From Diphasiastrum complanatum (lineage: Eukaryota; Streptophyta; Lycopodiopsida; Lycopodiales; Lycopodiaceae), in contig CM055096.1 of NCBI GenBank assembly GCA_029204225.1, positions 6,324,316 to 6,388,315 on the forward strand: 64,000 nt of DNA. Reading direction: 5' to 3'. Shown here piece after piece: positions 60,622-64,000 of this stretch (its first letter is position 1; each line of letters opens with the position of its first letter). A program made the position numbers and the translations under genes. The notes beneath the pieces were generated by a model, which was not told the DNA's origin, searched no databases, and saw only the letters and a program-made list of their open reading frames with translations.

Positions 60622-60689
<68 letters not shown>

Positions 60690-60810
60690 AATGGGCAAAT
60701 ATTATTAAACTAACTTGGAATCTGTAGAAAGATGCAGGTGATCTAGTAGTAGTGGGTGTTCGATGTGTTGCTCCTGATTTTCATGCTCGATTCAAAGCTA
60801 AGGAACGCAC
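28126..60810 (+). CDS. TruA-family tRNA pseudouridine synthase (PUSL1-like), 3' end beyond window
   Basis: Five exons (28126-28365, 55565-55621, 56209-56286, 56903-56956, 60728-60810) splice in frame. A Lys/Glu-rich N-terminus precedes the TruA fold: RYLVAVEYIGTHFAGFQKQ, then RTVQGCLE-AAFNKFVG, then the catalytic block SSRT-DTGVHALKNVCHVDV with the catalytic Asp as first residue of exon 3, then LSPHDPEVVKRAVNHFLQ, then GDLVVVGVRCVAPDFHARF and KAKERT. TruA enzymes convert uridines to pseudouridine in the tRNA anticodon arm; the SSRTDxGVHAL and DFHAR blocks look most like the PUSL1 branch. All junctions are GT-AG, and every catalytic motif present is intact. Intron 1 is 27,199 bp. The last exon ends in phase 2, and no later exon was recognised before the window ends, so the C-terminal half is missing. 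Confidence 0.9.
28906..31844 (-). mobile_element. RT-less Gypsy derivative, copy A (gag and protease relics)
   Basis: On the minus strand it contains a leader with repeated cagcctgcaa words (31840 to about 31480), a gag start near 30929 (FRSLSPLDYLFVFNSDIPFE) and an acidic Asp/Ser/His-rich linker. A retropepsin-like frame at 29858-29448 has DTDSTHSFISSYIS in place of the usual DTGS, and YDLIFGADWCSSLG, the conserved second protease block. Then comes VPVDFYGVLHESMLDG and following sequence. Several stops interrupt it. Copy B at 42873-47250 shares most of this. No RT, RNase H or integrase is seen. Its 3' limit at 28906 is where similarity to copy B stops. Confidence 0.65.
31845..33235 (+). pseudogene. 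Ty3/Gypsy RNase H and integrase relic
   Basis: Begins abruptly inside the RT-RNase H tether (VKSFLGFMGFFHRF), just after copy A. RNase H has YVHETHASDYAIDAVLYQDG with the first catalytic Asp of the usual DASD replaced, then ALKVWRHYLYGSQFTIVTDH and VADALSRI. A stop at about 32550 and a SINE insertion at 32671-32755 break the frame. Integrase resumes with ECHDSPCAGHPGGQRTLDLI (HHCC zinc finger), SMDFVVGLPQTGK and IVSDRDSKFTGKFWQ, then ends where LINE sequence begins. It is a nested, 5'- and 3'-truncated relic. Confidence 0.85.
32671..32755 (-). mobile_element. tRNA-derived SINE or retrotransposed tRNA
   Basis: An 85-bp insertion splits the Gypsy integrase frame and is flanked by identical 16-bp target duplications, tgtgtgccagaaaatg, at 32655-32670 and 32756-32771. 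On the minus strand it has a Pol III A-box-like tggctcaactggttagc and a B-box-like ggttcgagcctcc, spaced as in a tRNA, with ggggtt/ccccttgg able to form an acceptor-like stem. The tail is not A-rich. Precise duplications show retrotransposition in trans, probably by a LINE. Confidence 0.8.
33245..34260 (+). pseudogene. L1-type LINE reverse transcriptase fragment
   Basis: Frames with a stop at about 33536 and a frameshift at about 33930 encode RT: QAGFRPGYSTSDQIFILRCI, YCCFVDFRKAFDSVSRHLLF, IGVKQGCPLSPTLFALYIDD, and the catalytic box as YTDDVVLLSS (usual YADD). Then WGLTVNTKKTKTMVFNT, SYTYLGVLFSG, and thumb/C-terminal sequence to PSVPHDIILAEFA. The endonuclease is missing, so it is 5' truncated. 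It is cut at about 34260, where a second LINE's endonuclease begins. Confidence 0.85.
35110..35355 (+). repeat. 123-bp in-frame tandem duplication in LINE ORF2
   Basis: tttgatcccacttacatgcc occurs at 35110 and 35233, exactly 123 bp apart. The duplicated peptide starts FDPTYMPLYRQ, in the linker between endonuclease and RT. Confidence 0.9.
37713..37741 (+). repeat. (CTTT)n(CT)n LINE tail
   Basis: Follows gacattaataaag at the LINE 3' end. Right after it an ATG at 37745 opens MPPRKKLPNPPSLY, similar to the LINE ORF1 start MAPKKKGGAPTPPPLF at 53084, before the Gypsy LTR interrupts at 37811. Confidence 0.8.
37811..38284 (+). repeat. 5' LTR of chromovirus
   Basis: 474 bp, TGTTACGACTCAG to CACA, matched at its 5' third by 42720-42872. 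Confidence 0.85.
38287..38299 (+). promoter_or_regulatory. Primer-binding site of chromovirus
   Basis: tggtatcagagcc, two bases after the LTR; complementary to the 3' end of tRNA-iMet. Confidence 0.9.
38640..39428 (+). pseudogene. Chromovirus gag relic
   Basis: Broken frames, shortened by deletion relative to a normal gag. Recognisable parts are a start region (VLERSSSQPPPLYPSQLP), the helical gag core (YREMLIKIPEEIPEWLVVHK; FMFGLRAELRP) and a basic linker. Stops interrupt each part. The usual zinc knuckle before the protease is not visible. Confidence 0.65.
39429..40031 (+). pseudogene. Chromovirus retropepsin
   Basis: MRGKLEGHDVLVLFDTGSSH contains an intact aspartic-protease triad (DTG), followed by NIINSRVVKKL and FDIVLGKRWH, the second conserved block. 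The frame is the same as the RT but stops at 39993-39995 (TAG). This enzyme would cleave the Gag-Pol polyprotein. Confidence 0.85.
40032..40922 (+). pseudogene. Chromovirus reverse transcriptase
   Basis: Well conserved: GLPPRRNVEHRIELIPG, VKKKDGTFRMCVDFGGSN, FSKIDLKSGYHQI, MPFGLTNAPATFM and intact catalytic FIDDILVYSKS, then VEYLGHVVTAEGISVDPAKV and the tether LLGFCKFYRRFVRNYSWLAA. The frame breaks at about 40918 before RNase H. The best-preserved pol domain in the window. Confidence 0.9.
40906..41433 (+). pseudogene. Chromovirus RNase H
   Basis: FDLEMDASGIVVGAVLSQEG, RPVAFESRKLTPAQQRYPTH, EQELYAIIHAALKVWRHYLY, YTTDNHTLKYF and VVADALSRIL give the full RNase H layout with Asp, Glu and Asp catalytic positions kept. 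An extra Ala in IIHAALKVW is unusual. The frame shifts at about 41385 into integrase. Confidence 0.88.
41384..42467 (+). pseudogene. Chromovirus integrase
   Basis: HHCC zinc finger (LHECHDSPCAGQPGIDRTNE and CTTCPVNK), catalytic core with SMDFIVGLP, IVSDRDPKFTGNFW and HPQTDGQTERVN. Thus Asp, Asp and Glu of the DDE triad are kept. TAG at 41963 falls just after that Glu block. Then LEDMLRAYVSGTQTDWVKHL, a frameshift at about 42195, and the GPY/F-type region (CGPWLIIKKVSGVAYKLQLP; VHPVFYVSKLK). Confidence 0.9.
42500..42700 (+). pseudogene. Chromovirus integrase C-terminal chromodomain
   Basis: Out of the previous frame: PDRVLDQRERRLRNRLLREY, LVAWKGHPLSDAT followed by TGA where families have Trp (DATWE), then CLQKSYPGF. 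Such chromodomains are thought to steer integration to heterochromatin. The TGG-to-TGA change truncates it. Confidence 0.8.
42720..42872 (+). repeat. Truncated 3' LTR of chromovirus
   Basis: Matches the first 153 bp of the 5' LTR, then stops at gagaccgtc. Confidence 0.88.
42873..43314 (-). repeat. Probable 3' LTR of RT-less element B
   Basis: 442 bp from agttacgaatag to gtccataact, preceded on the minus strand by a purine tract gtgtcggggagag. The ends are AGTTA/TAACT rather than TG/CA. No second LTR was found, so the boundaries are tentative. Confidence 0.45.
43392..43796 (-). pseudogene. Chromodomain ORF of RT-less element B
   Basis: 134-codon frame. Its C-terminal half is a chromodomain-like IHWDGPPIEEATWEPIDVFY, ending DSSTSDLS. 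The N-terminal half has two WHSWL repeats. This is the usual C-terminal domain of a Gypsy integrase, here without the integrase. Confidence 0.6.
44028..45620 (-). pseudogene. Long repetitive ORF of RT-less element B
   Basis: 530 codons without a stop. Residues 1-60 resemble a retropepsin N-terminus (TSSTHTFISNYIS). About 90-200 match copy A (TDFYGVLHGSTFDGSLAIGD). The rest is Trp/His/Phe-rich with degenerate repeats (IWHSWLLHIAWFSFGP). The hydrophobicity could be mistaken for membrane helices, but the DNA repeats (aataaccaggaatgcca at 44824 and 44908) and the Gypsy context argue for element sequence that happens to be open. The opposite strand is also largely open. Confidence 0.5.
47251..47448 (+). 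pseudogene. Ty1/Copia GAG-pre-integrase fragment
   Basis: Reads VHLPSGNIGEIMNVPGLKKN then LLSVSAITKQNMKV, the conserved Copia pre-integrase block, then a stop. It ends where an inverted Copia LTR begins. Confidence 0.75.
47449..48104 (-). mobile_element. Ty1/Copia 3' end (RNase H + LTR), minus strand
   Basis: Minus-strand RNase H end (LWCDNQSCIQLAKNPVFHSR; CDTNDQVADIFTKGLGREKF), a PPT taagggggag and an LTR at 47840 to 47449 (TG to CA, 392 bp). It meets a plus-strand copy of the same end at about 48104. Confidence 0.88.
48105..48731 (+). mobile_element. Ty1/Copia 3' end (RNase H + LTR), plus strand
   Basis: Plus-strand VLWCDNQSCIQLAKNPVFHS through VADIFTKGLGREKFEKF and QLSIKGEW, PPT taagggggag, LTR 48359-48731 (373 bp, ending gattctaaca). 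It is the mirror image of 47449-48104. The LTRs differ by many substitutions and indels. Confidence 0.88.
48732..49405 (+). pseudogene. LINE ORF1 fragment
   Basis: An open frame to 49245 has a predicted coiled coil (EQVISSKQVAASESATSMIR; ELENKIEQHKEETLSWATVL), then an RRM-like block (AHNIRVRGIPDTQEAIAEAT; GLNTAWRTTRHVATLIIRFT). After a frameshift comes DDDLTYIQVEERRKAF to about 49405. It parallels the minus-strand ORF1 at 52285-53084 (LNIRVRGIANSGKPLDEATD). LINE ORF1 proteins are RNA-binding chaperones. It starts immediately after a Copia LTR, so it is 5' truncated. Confidence 0.75.
49406..50583 (-). mobile_element. Ty3/Gypsy integrase C-terminus and LTR, minus strand
   Basis: From 50583 leftward: GQTKRTKQSMEDMLRA, a stop, IEFVYNSAKHSTMGFSPFSL, RVYEEGAWVYLRIPKDSKVL, YAGPFRIVRKLHRNAYQLEL and VHPIFHISRLPTWWKG, then degraded DNA, a purine tract aaggagaagggaa and an LTR start tgttagggaccc at 49780. 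The LTR's other end, near 49406, is not certain. The integrase core upstream is missing because the LINE ORF2 abuts it. Confidence 0.75.
50584..52126 (-). CDS. L1-type LINE ORF2, endonuclease intact, RT truncated
   Basis: Opens at ATG 52126 with MRLGFWNCNGFLSS and stays open for over 500 codons. The AP-endonuclease motifs are all present: Asn in FWNCNG, Glu in LLAETHES, LAGDFNARTSSR, GGHSVVDYFIG and TISDHSLVHL. The spacer is followed by the start of RT (KATDYDSLKVDFLKPVAHLI; GFPTAWCTNILHPILKAGDP). At about 50584 Gypsy integrase DNA follows, and the frame reads about 35 irrelevant residues to 50468. It is the best-preserved LINE endonuclease here. The enzyme would nick target DNA; no full RT remains, so this copy is inactive. 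Confidence 0.88.
52285..53084 (-). pseudogene. LINE ORF1, frameshifted
   Basis: ATG 53084 opens MAPKKKGGAPTPPPLF, a Pro-rich N-terminus, then a coiled coil (FEMANGKLALDLVGVKEREG; QLEQENVYLKQRLAERV) to about 52626. After a frameshift the RRM-like half continues at 52554-52285 (LNIRVRGIANSGKPLDEATD; FDTAWRSKFDDNVLFIKF). ORF2 follows 160 bp downstream, the normal two-ORF LINE layout. Confidence 0.8.
53492..53574. repeat. (GA)n microsatellite
   Basis: About 41 GA units inside the LINE leader. Confidence 0.95.
53700..53916. repeat. 111-bp tandem duplication
   Basis: gatccacctgagagtatcga-type units start at 53700 and 53811; the second runs into a (GA)n tract. Confidence 0.92.
53917..54007 (-). 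repeat. LINE tail (CTTT)n(CT)n
   Basis: On the minus strand, gacattaataaaat is followed by CTTT repeats then about 40 CT units, identical in layout to the tail at 37713. It is followed directly by the next LINE's 5' leader. Confidence 0.9.
54008..55057 (-). mobile_element. 5'-truncated LINE: ORF2 C-terminus and 3' UTR
   Basis: Minus-strand ORF2 end from about 55057 to the stop at 54285: YSQACRLLSTLGIQISDLP, PREDRLCSMCVMHETEDESH FLFRC (CCHC knuckle), YEDPRCVALMIREMSDLRRR, then a basic C-terminus. A 3' UTR follows to 54008, then the (CT)n tail. The same C-terminal blocks are in the plus-strand LINE at 36828-37193. Its 5' break coincides with the (CT)n tail of another LINE. Confidence 0.85.
55058..55200 (-). 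mobile_element. LINE 3' end with (CT)n tail
   Basis: On the minus strand the 3' UTR end (atgtacttctttcatctt, tatgcctcttggcat, gacattaattcat) leads into (CT)n at 55116 to 55058. Only the last about 85 bp of this LINE can be recognised; the left body is missing or unrecognisable. Confidence 0.75.
55201..55564. other. Intron 1 distal part
   Basis: Unrecognised AT-rich DNA between the last LINE and exon 2. It ends with the acceptor cgtgcag. Confidence 0.6.
55565..55621 (+). CDS. Pseudouridine synthase exon 2
   Basis: Nineteen codons, AAFNKFVGQSVSSSASSRT, phase 0 on both sides. It completes the loop before the catalytic Asp. Confidence 0.9.
56018..56092. repeat. Palindrome-rich gttccgaccc repeat
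   Basis: Contains acgttccgacccagt, atgtactgtacggaac, then agtacattctgaccct and gggtcgga, able to fold back. The actgggtcggaacgtt core also occurs inverted at about 11648-11667. Confidence 0.7.
56209..56286 (+). CDS. Pseudouridine synthase exon 3 (catalytic Asp)
   Basis: Twenty-six codons, DTGVHALKNVCHVDVIRT and SKRKPGEV. The first residue is the TruA catalytic Asp. Acceptor cactgcag, donor gtaagt, phase 0. Confidence 0.93.
56903..56956 (+). CDS. Pseudouridine synthase exon 4
   Basis: Eighteen codons, LSPHDPEVVKRAVNHFLQ, matching the helix after the TruA active-site strand. Acceptor attgcag, donor gtatca. Confidence 0.88.
57380..58030. repeat. ACGGTTC foldback cluster
   Basis: Arms 57955-57972 and 58005-58022 are perfect 18-bp inverted repeats (gtggttcaccacggttct). 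A palindrome gagaaccgtacggttctc sits between. Related hairpins are at about 57391-57405 and 57827-57860, each next to attaattaatt runs. The middle (57480-57660) has repeated aatcatctgt words. Confidence 0.75.
58310..58560 (+). pseudogene. LINE endonuclease relic
   Basis: Degraded frames match the LINE endonuclease at 34320: THES, ERGLLNFLKYTWELVF, DGGLDGFACLFRNSLH and DEQARYVRIML. Many stops. It is the oldest-looking LINE copy here. Confidence 0.6.
59660..60340 (-). pseudogene. LINE RT C-terminal relic, minus strand
   Basis: Frames with stops read LYGHDVVLVL (degraded YADD box), RWGLQVNTKK, LVTPMTLYTAEAWCTG, SPSIPHQIILVEFAVPPLHI, matching LINE ORF2 at 36050-36540. It begins just after the (CT)n tail at 60348-60413. 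Confidence 0.75.
60348..60413 (-). repeat. (CT)n tail of a LINE
   Basis: About 33 units. On the minus strand it follows a LINE 3' UTR (tttggagacgttcttatgct; gtctcatatgcc) that aligns with 37615-37690. Confidence 0.9.
60414..60620 (-). mobile_element. LINE 3' UTR fragment
   Basis: Minus-strand sequence with atttggagacgttcttatg and acttgacacatacta corresponds to the 3' UTR of the plus-strand LINE at about 37612-37690. On its 5' side (60622-60687) lie (CA)n and (CT)n tracts, so this LINE fragment is bracketed by CT repeats. Confidence 0.65.
60622..60687. repeat. Compound (GT)n(GA)n microsatellite
   Basis: A short GT run followed by about 25 GA units. Confidence 0.92.
60728..60810 (+). CDS. Pseudouridine synthase exon 5
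   Basis: KDAGDLVVVGVRCVAPDFHA then RFKAKERT, ending two bases into the next codon before gtatgt. The DFHAR block is conserved in TruA. The next exon is outside the window or unrecognised. Confidence 0.9.
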
Positions 60811-61225
60811 GTATGTGAATCTCACATTCTAATGTCATTATTGGTTTTGGAGTTGTACAGAAAGAGCTCCTTATTTTATTATTCTCATAATCAGTTTCCC
60901 AAGGTTTTAGGGTCTTTTGGTCTTTTTATGATTTCGATTTATTTAGGAACACATTTTGTTATCCCTATGTTATTATTTGGGTGCTTGATGCAAAAGTTAT
61001 CAAATCATAAAACAGCCACACTCTTTTCATGTTTAAGGTTCTAATTTGCTTTGTAAGGATATAATAGGAAGCTCTATTTCCCTTACATGCAATTCATATT
61101 CTTCAGTTTCTAAACGCATCATTGGTATGTGACACATTAGAATACTTATAGGTTGCTTTTATTGTTATGGAAGGTTAAACTGTCTTGTATTGTGTTTGTT
61201 AGAAATCCATAAATCATAATACGGA

Positions 61226-61294
61226 TGGACAGACTAGGATTCGAACCCAGGACCTCATACCGGATGAGATGCTCTACCACTGAGCTATCCGCCC
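61226..61294 (-). ncRNA. tRNA-like sequence in TRIM LTR 1
   Basis: Minus-strand 69 nt folds as a cloverleaf: acceptor gggcgga with tctgtcc (7 bp), D arm gctc-agtggta-gagc, anticodon stem tctca/tgagg, T arm ctggg-ttcgaat-cctag. A-box tagctcagtgg and B-box ggttcgaatcc fit Pol III internal promoters. The anticodon loop tccggta lacks U33 and the variable region is short. It is more likely a Pol III promoter or tRNA mimic than a decoding tRNA. Confidence 0.7.
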
Positions 61295-61481
61295 TATTTG
61301 ATAGTTCTCTCTAAAGTGTGGATTGATATTCCAACACCCCCCCTCAAGCCACACTTGGTTGGGGTCCTAGCTGTCACCTGCCCCACAACTTGGGCCACCT
61401 AACCATGGCCTTGACACCATGAACTGTTAGGTCTAACTTGGCTCTGATACCATGTTAGAAATCCATAAATCATACTACGGA

Positions 61482-61554
61482 TGGACAGACTAGGATTCGA
61501 ACCCAGGACCTCCCTCATACCGGATGAGATGCTCTACCACTGAGCTATCCGCCT
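61482..61554 (-). ncRNA. tRNA-like sequence in TRIM LTR 2
   Basis: Same fold as in LTR 1, with 4 extra bases (ctcc) in the variable region. At its 5' edge the acceptor reads aggcgga instead of gggcgga. Confidence 0.65.
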
Positions 61555-61982
61555 TGTTTGATAGTTCCCTCTAGAGTGTGGATTGATATTCCAACAGTGT
61601 CTTCGACAAATTTCTTTGTCCTTTCGAGGACATCAACGAGCATGAACATATAACATTGTGGGAGATTAATATCTACAGAATGGCCGGATAATATGTTTGT
61701 TTACATGGACATGGAGCGATTGAAATCACCCAAGCGCACTGATTTGAAGCTTAGACCTTGTAAAGACTAGAGCAGAGATCAACCAATAAGGAACTTTTGG
61801 GAACGTGTTCCCATGTTTCCAAACACAATGAACAATGTTTTTATATATTTTGCATTGCAGCCTTCAAAATCGTGTAAGCTCATGTATATATACCTTTAAT
61901 TTGAATGTGTGAACTATGAAGTTGTTCAAAACAATTAAAGACATTCTACTTTTTTTTATCATTCTATAGTTTAAAACATAGT

Positions 61983-62068
61983 GGCACGTGGTACCGCCAT
62001 TATGGTACCGCAATACCATAATGGTGGTACCGCGGTTATGGTGCCGCCATGGGATCCGCGGTACCAGG
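61983..62068. repeat. Hairpin-rich ggtaccg repeat
   Basis: ggtaccgccattatggtac and its near reverse complement ataccataatggtggtacc are adjacent, then a second set of ccgcggttatgg-type words. Can form long hairpins. Confidence 0.75.
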
Positions 62069-62214
62069 GCAACACCAGTATATAATATTTTTTATTATTA
62101 TTATTTTTTTTTAAATTTTCTAATAAAAATTGCTTTTATTAATGTAAATTAGGGTCAAAAATTCTGAAAAAAAAAAGGTTTAGGGTTTAGGAAAAAGGGG
62201 GCACTGTACAGGGG

Positions 62215-62470
62215 GCACTATGGGGGAGCAGAACTTGGGGTCAATGGGAGTGCAGCATGTGGGGGAGCAACAAATCCGGACAGGTACACCGTCACATGGG
62301 CACTGTGGGGGAGCAGTCCACGGACCCAATCGGAGTGCAGCACGTGGGGGAGCAACACATGGGCGCAGGTACAGTAGCACATGGGCACTGTGGGGGAGTA
62401 GGCCATGGGGCCAATGGGAGTGCAGCACGTGGGGGAGCAACAGATAGGGGCCGGGACAATGGCACATGGA
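62215..62470. repeat. 85-bp tandem array, 3 units
   Basis: gcactNtgggggagca starts at 62215, 62300 and 62385, an exact 85-bp period. The period is not a multiple of three, and both strands are open, so the long ORFs here are repeat artefacts. The plant telomere-like ggtttagggtttagg lies just upstream at 62178-62192. Confidence 0.9.
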
Positions 62471-62635
62471 GGGATCATCAACAACTGCACATGGGGAAAC
62501 AGGTTGTGGTGTTAAATAGGCACTCACAAGGCTGTGAGAGAGAGGCTGTGAGAGGCATTGTGAGAGGTTGTGAGAGAGCCAGTGAGAGCCATTGAGAGGC
62601 TGTGAGAGCCAGTTTGAGAAACAGGGTGTCGTGAG

Positions 62636-63001
62636 ATGGCGGAGCGGATGCCACCGAAGCCCGAGGGCGAAGCCAGGAGGAAGCTTGAGGAAGATGTCCG
62701 AACGCACAACGAAAGGCATCAGAAGCAAGAGGCAGACATTGCAAAGATGCTGCGACAGACTCGGCAGAGAAATCCGGAATCGGAGCCACCCGCCCCTGCT
62801 GTGGCCCCTGCCCCCGCTGTCGAGCTGGATTTGGATGAGCAGATTGGAATGAACTTCTCACGACGGCAGCTCATCATGGTCAGAGAAAGGGCGGCCCGGC
62901 GTCGGGCTAACCAGGAGGCAGATCAAGCTAACCGGGAGGCAGAGCGAGAGCGACAGAACAATGCACCTGACGAGGGCGAGGAGTCAGTGGAGGATCCGTA
63001 G
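62636..63001 (+). CDS. Charged 121-aa protein, unknown
   Basis: ATG 62636 to TAG 62999-63001. No stops, high GC relative to surroundings. The product is strongly charged: MAERMPPKPEGEARRKLEED, QKQEADIAKMLRQTRQRN, a Pro/Ala linker (PPAPAVAPAPAVELDLDEQI), then basic helical RERAARRRANQEADQANREA and an acidic end GEESVEDP. The heptad-like Ala/Arg/Glu segments suggest helices or a coiled coil. I recognise no family. It points toward the minus-strand ORF at 63477-64000, and an 85-bp array lies upstream, so it may be an accessory protein of a DNA transposon. Confidence 0.45.
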   Translation: MAERMPPKPEGEARRKLEEDVRTHNERHQKQEADIAKMLRQTRQRNPESEPPAPAVAPAPAVELDLDEQIGMNFSRRQLIMVRERAARRRANQEADQANREAERERQNNAPDEGEESVEDP

Positions 63002-63476
63002 GAATGTTTAGAATAGATAGGGTCCAGCCGTATGTGGCTGACTGTTGTTATGTAATTTTCGGCAGTAGATGAGGTAGCATTTAGTGTTTAACACAATGTA
63101 AAGAACAGCCCCAGCCGTATATGGCGGGATACGTATTGTTATTTTGATACATCTGTTGAATTAATGTTTAGTGTGTTTTTTGTGCAACGTGTGCCTAAAA
63201 AATTGCAATGTAATATATGTGTTTATGAAATGCTATCAAGGGGGTTGTATTTTTGTGAAGTGCATTTGCTATCAATCTCTGCAGTTGAAACTAATTGAAA
63301 ATACGATTCAAACACGCACATACAATTGGAAATAAAATTGAAAACATAGCATCACATTTACAAATCGACAAATACACAATGTGCAGCAAATAAAGTACGT
63401 CCAACACTGGATATAATATGTAAAATGGTTTGAATACAGTGTTCGACCACCTGGCCGCCAAACATGGAACATGATA
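63002..63476. other. Space between convergent ORFs
   Basis: AT-rich, about 475 bp. Contains ccagccgtatgtggc at 63024 and ccagccgtatatggc at about 63108, and probable polyadenylation-like A/T runs. No gene seen. Confidence 0.6.
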
Positions 63477-64000
63477 TTAAACTGCTAAAAATAAAATAAC
63501 AGAGCTACAATCAATGCTCTGGCTCTGACTCAGACGATGCTTCGAAGACAACTTAGGGCCTCGAGCTGACTCTCGCAACCGATATCTATGCCTGTCTGGG
63601 ATTGGCATGGGTTTTGTATCCGAAGAGAAGGACTCATCATCCACATCCTCTCAATCTGCCTCCGCATCAGCCCCCAAGCAAGCCAAACCAACTAGACCTG
63701 CTCCAGCTGGCTGTGATAGTGCACCTCTACCTGCACCTGGAGCCCTGCGAGGTCGTCCTCTCTTCCCTGGCTGTTTCTGTGCTCTGGCTTTCTTGTTCGG
63801 TGCACCCTTGGGCCTTCTTGGTCTCTTGTGGACGAGGGGAGCTGTCAATGCCTCGCCACCCCCATGTAAATCACCTGGCTGGCTAGGCTGGGCCCAAGCT
63901 GAGGCCGGCTGGGATAGGGAAGCCAGAGAGGGGTATCCCTGTGCAGCTGAGCGGGGAGGATGAGCCCGTGGAGTGTGTGCCCGTGGGGCTGCTACAGGTG
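63477..64000 (-). pseudogene. C-terminal part of a basic nuclear-type protein, internal TGA
   Basis: Read on the minus strand, the frame is open from the window edge to a TGA at 63651-63653 and then for another 57 codons to TAA 63477-63479. The first part is Pro/Ala/Gln-rich (SQPASAWAQPSQPGDLHG) with a strongly basic stretch (KRPRRPKGAPNKKARAQKQP; GKRGRPRRAPGAGRG) that includes an AT-hook-like GRPRR core and likely nuclear-localisation signals. After the TGA, acidic then basic sequence continues (EDVDDESFSSDTKPMPIPDR; HRYRLRESARGPK). TGA could derive from CGA by CpG decay. Transposase C-termini often look like this, but the catalytic part is outside the window. The plus-strand ORFs over it are shadows. 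Confidence 0.45.

Larger units (their letters stand above)
56957..60727 (+). other. Pseudouridine synthase intron 4
   Basis: 3.8 kb containing ACGGTTC foldbacks, LINE relics on both strands, a G-run at about 59417-59434 and GA microsatellites. No other exon was seen. Confidence 0.8.
61197..61596 (-). mobile_element. Complete TRIM with tRNA-like sequence in its LTRs
   Basis: LTRs 61197-61336 and 61453-61596 (140 and 144 bp, TG...CA) flank only 116 bp. On the minus strand the PBS tggtatcagagcc follows the first LTR (61452 to 61440), and a PPT gcttgagggggggg precedes the second. Flanks gtgtt/gtgtc suggest a 5-bp target duplication with one change. There is no coding capacity, so it is a terminal-repeat retrotransposon in miniature. 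Each LTR carries a tRNA-like sequence with A and B boxes. Confidence 0.9.

Noticed and set aside
61226-61294. Ordinary tRNA gene
   Set aside because: The position 33 base is not U, the variable region is too short, and both copies lie exactly inside the LTRs of a TRIM.
62180-62861. Minus-strand Pro/His/Cys-rich ORFs over the 85-bp array
   Set aside because: They exist only because the 85-bp units lack stops on both strands; the period is not a multiple of three.

Overview
This is nuclear DNA of a large-genome land plant. Two split genes with plant-type products and GT-AG introns are clear: a mitochondrial ribosomal protein mL43 gene (exons at 6934-7013, 13055-13161 and 13371-13543) and a TruA-family tRNA pseudouridine synthase gene (exons at 28126-28365, 55565-55621, 56209-56286, 56903-56956 and 60728-60810, continuing past the window). 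A short plant-like ORF lies at 214-486. Nearly everything else is mobile-element sequence at different stages of decay. The 27-kb and 6-kb introns and the mix of Ty3/Gypsy, Ty1/Copia and L1-type elements fit a fern or gymnosperm better than a small-genome angiosperm, but the species cannot be fixed from the sequence.

Layout. 1-6.0 kb: the short ORF, a Gypsy reverse-transcriptase relic, a Copia LTR end with primer-binding site, a 48-bp-stem hairpin and a broken U-box/ARM-repeat pseudogene. 6.0-13.5 kb: the mL43 gene. Its upstream region carries an inserted short element and a 55-bp tandem array. Its 6-kb first intron holds a duplicated copy of upstream and intron DNA and a Copia LTR. 13.5-28 kb: AT-rich intergenic DNA, long CT/CA microsatellites, retroelement gag relics, a CACTA-type transposon end, a Gypsy gag-pol relic and a second copy of the short element. 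28.1-60.8 kb: the pseudouridine synthase gene. Its first intron is packed with two copies of an RT-less Gypsy derivative, a Gypsy RNase H/integrase relic split by a tRNA-derived SINE with perfect target duplications, several L1-type LINEs, a chromodomain Gypsy element with both LTRs partly kept, an inverted pair of Copia 3' ends, and a head-to-tail series of LINEs on the minus strand. 60.8-64 kb: a complete 400-bp TRIM whose LTRs carry a tRNA-like Pol III sequence, foldback sequence, an 85-bp tandem array and a convergent pair of ORFs that may belong to an uncharacterised DNA transposon.

The strongest leads are (1) the tRNA-bearing TRIM; (2) LINE copies that end in (CT)n and are repeatedly followed directly by other LINE sequence, suggesting insertion into (CT)n tracts; (3) the convergent ORF pair at the right edge; and (4) the very long TE-filled intron in a housekeeping tRNA-modification gene. 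Both split genes have a (GA)n tract running straight into the start codon. No CRISPR, prokaryotic or organellar gene cluster was seen.
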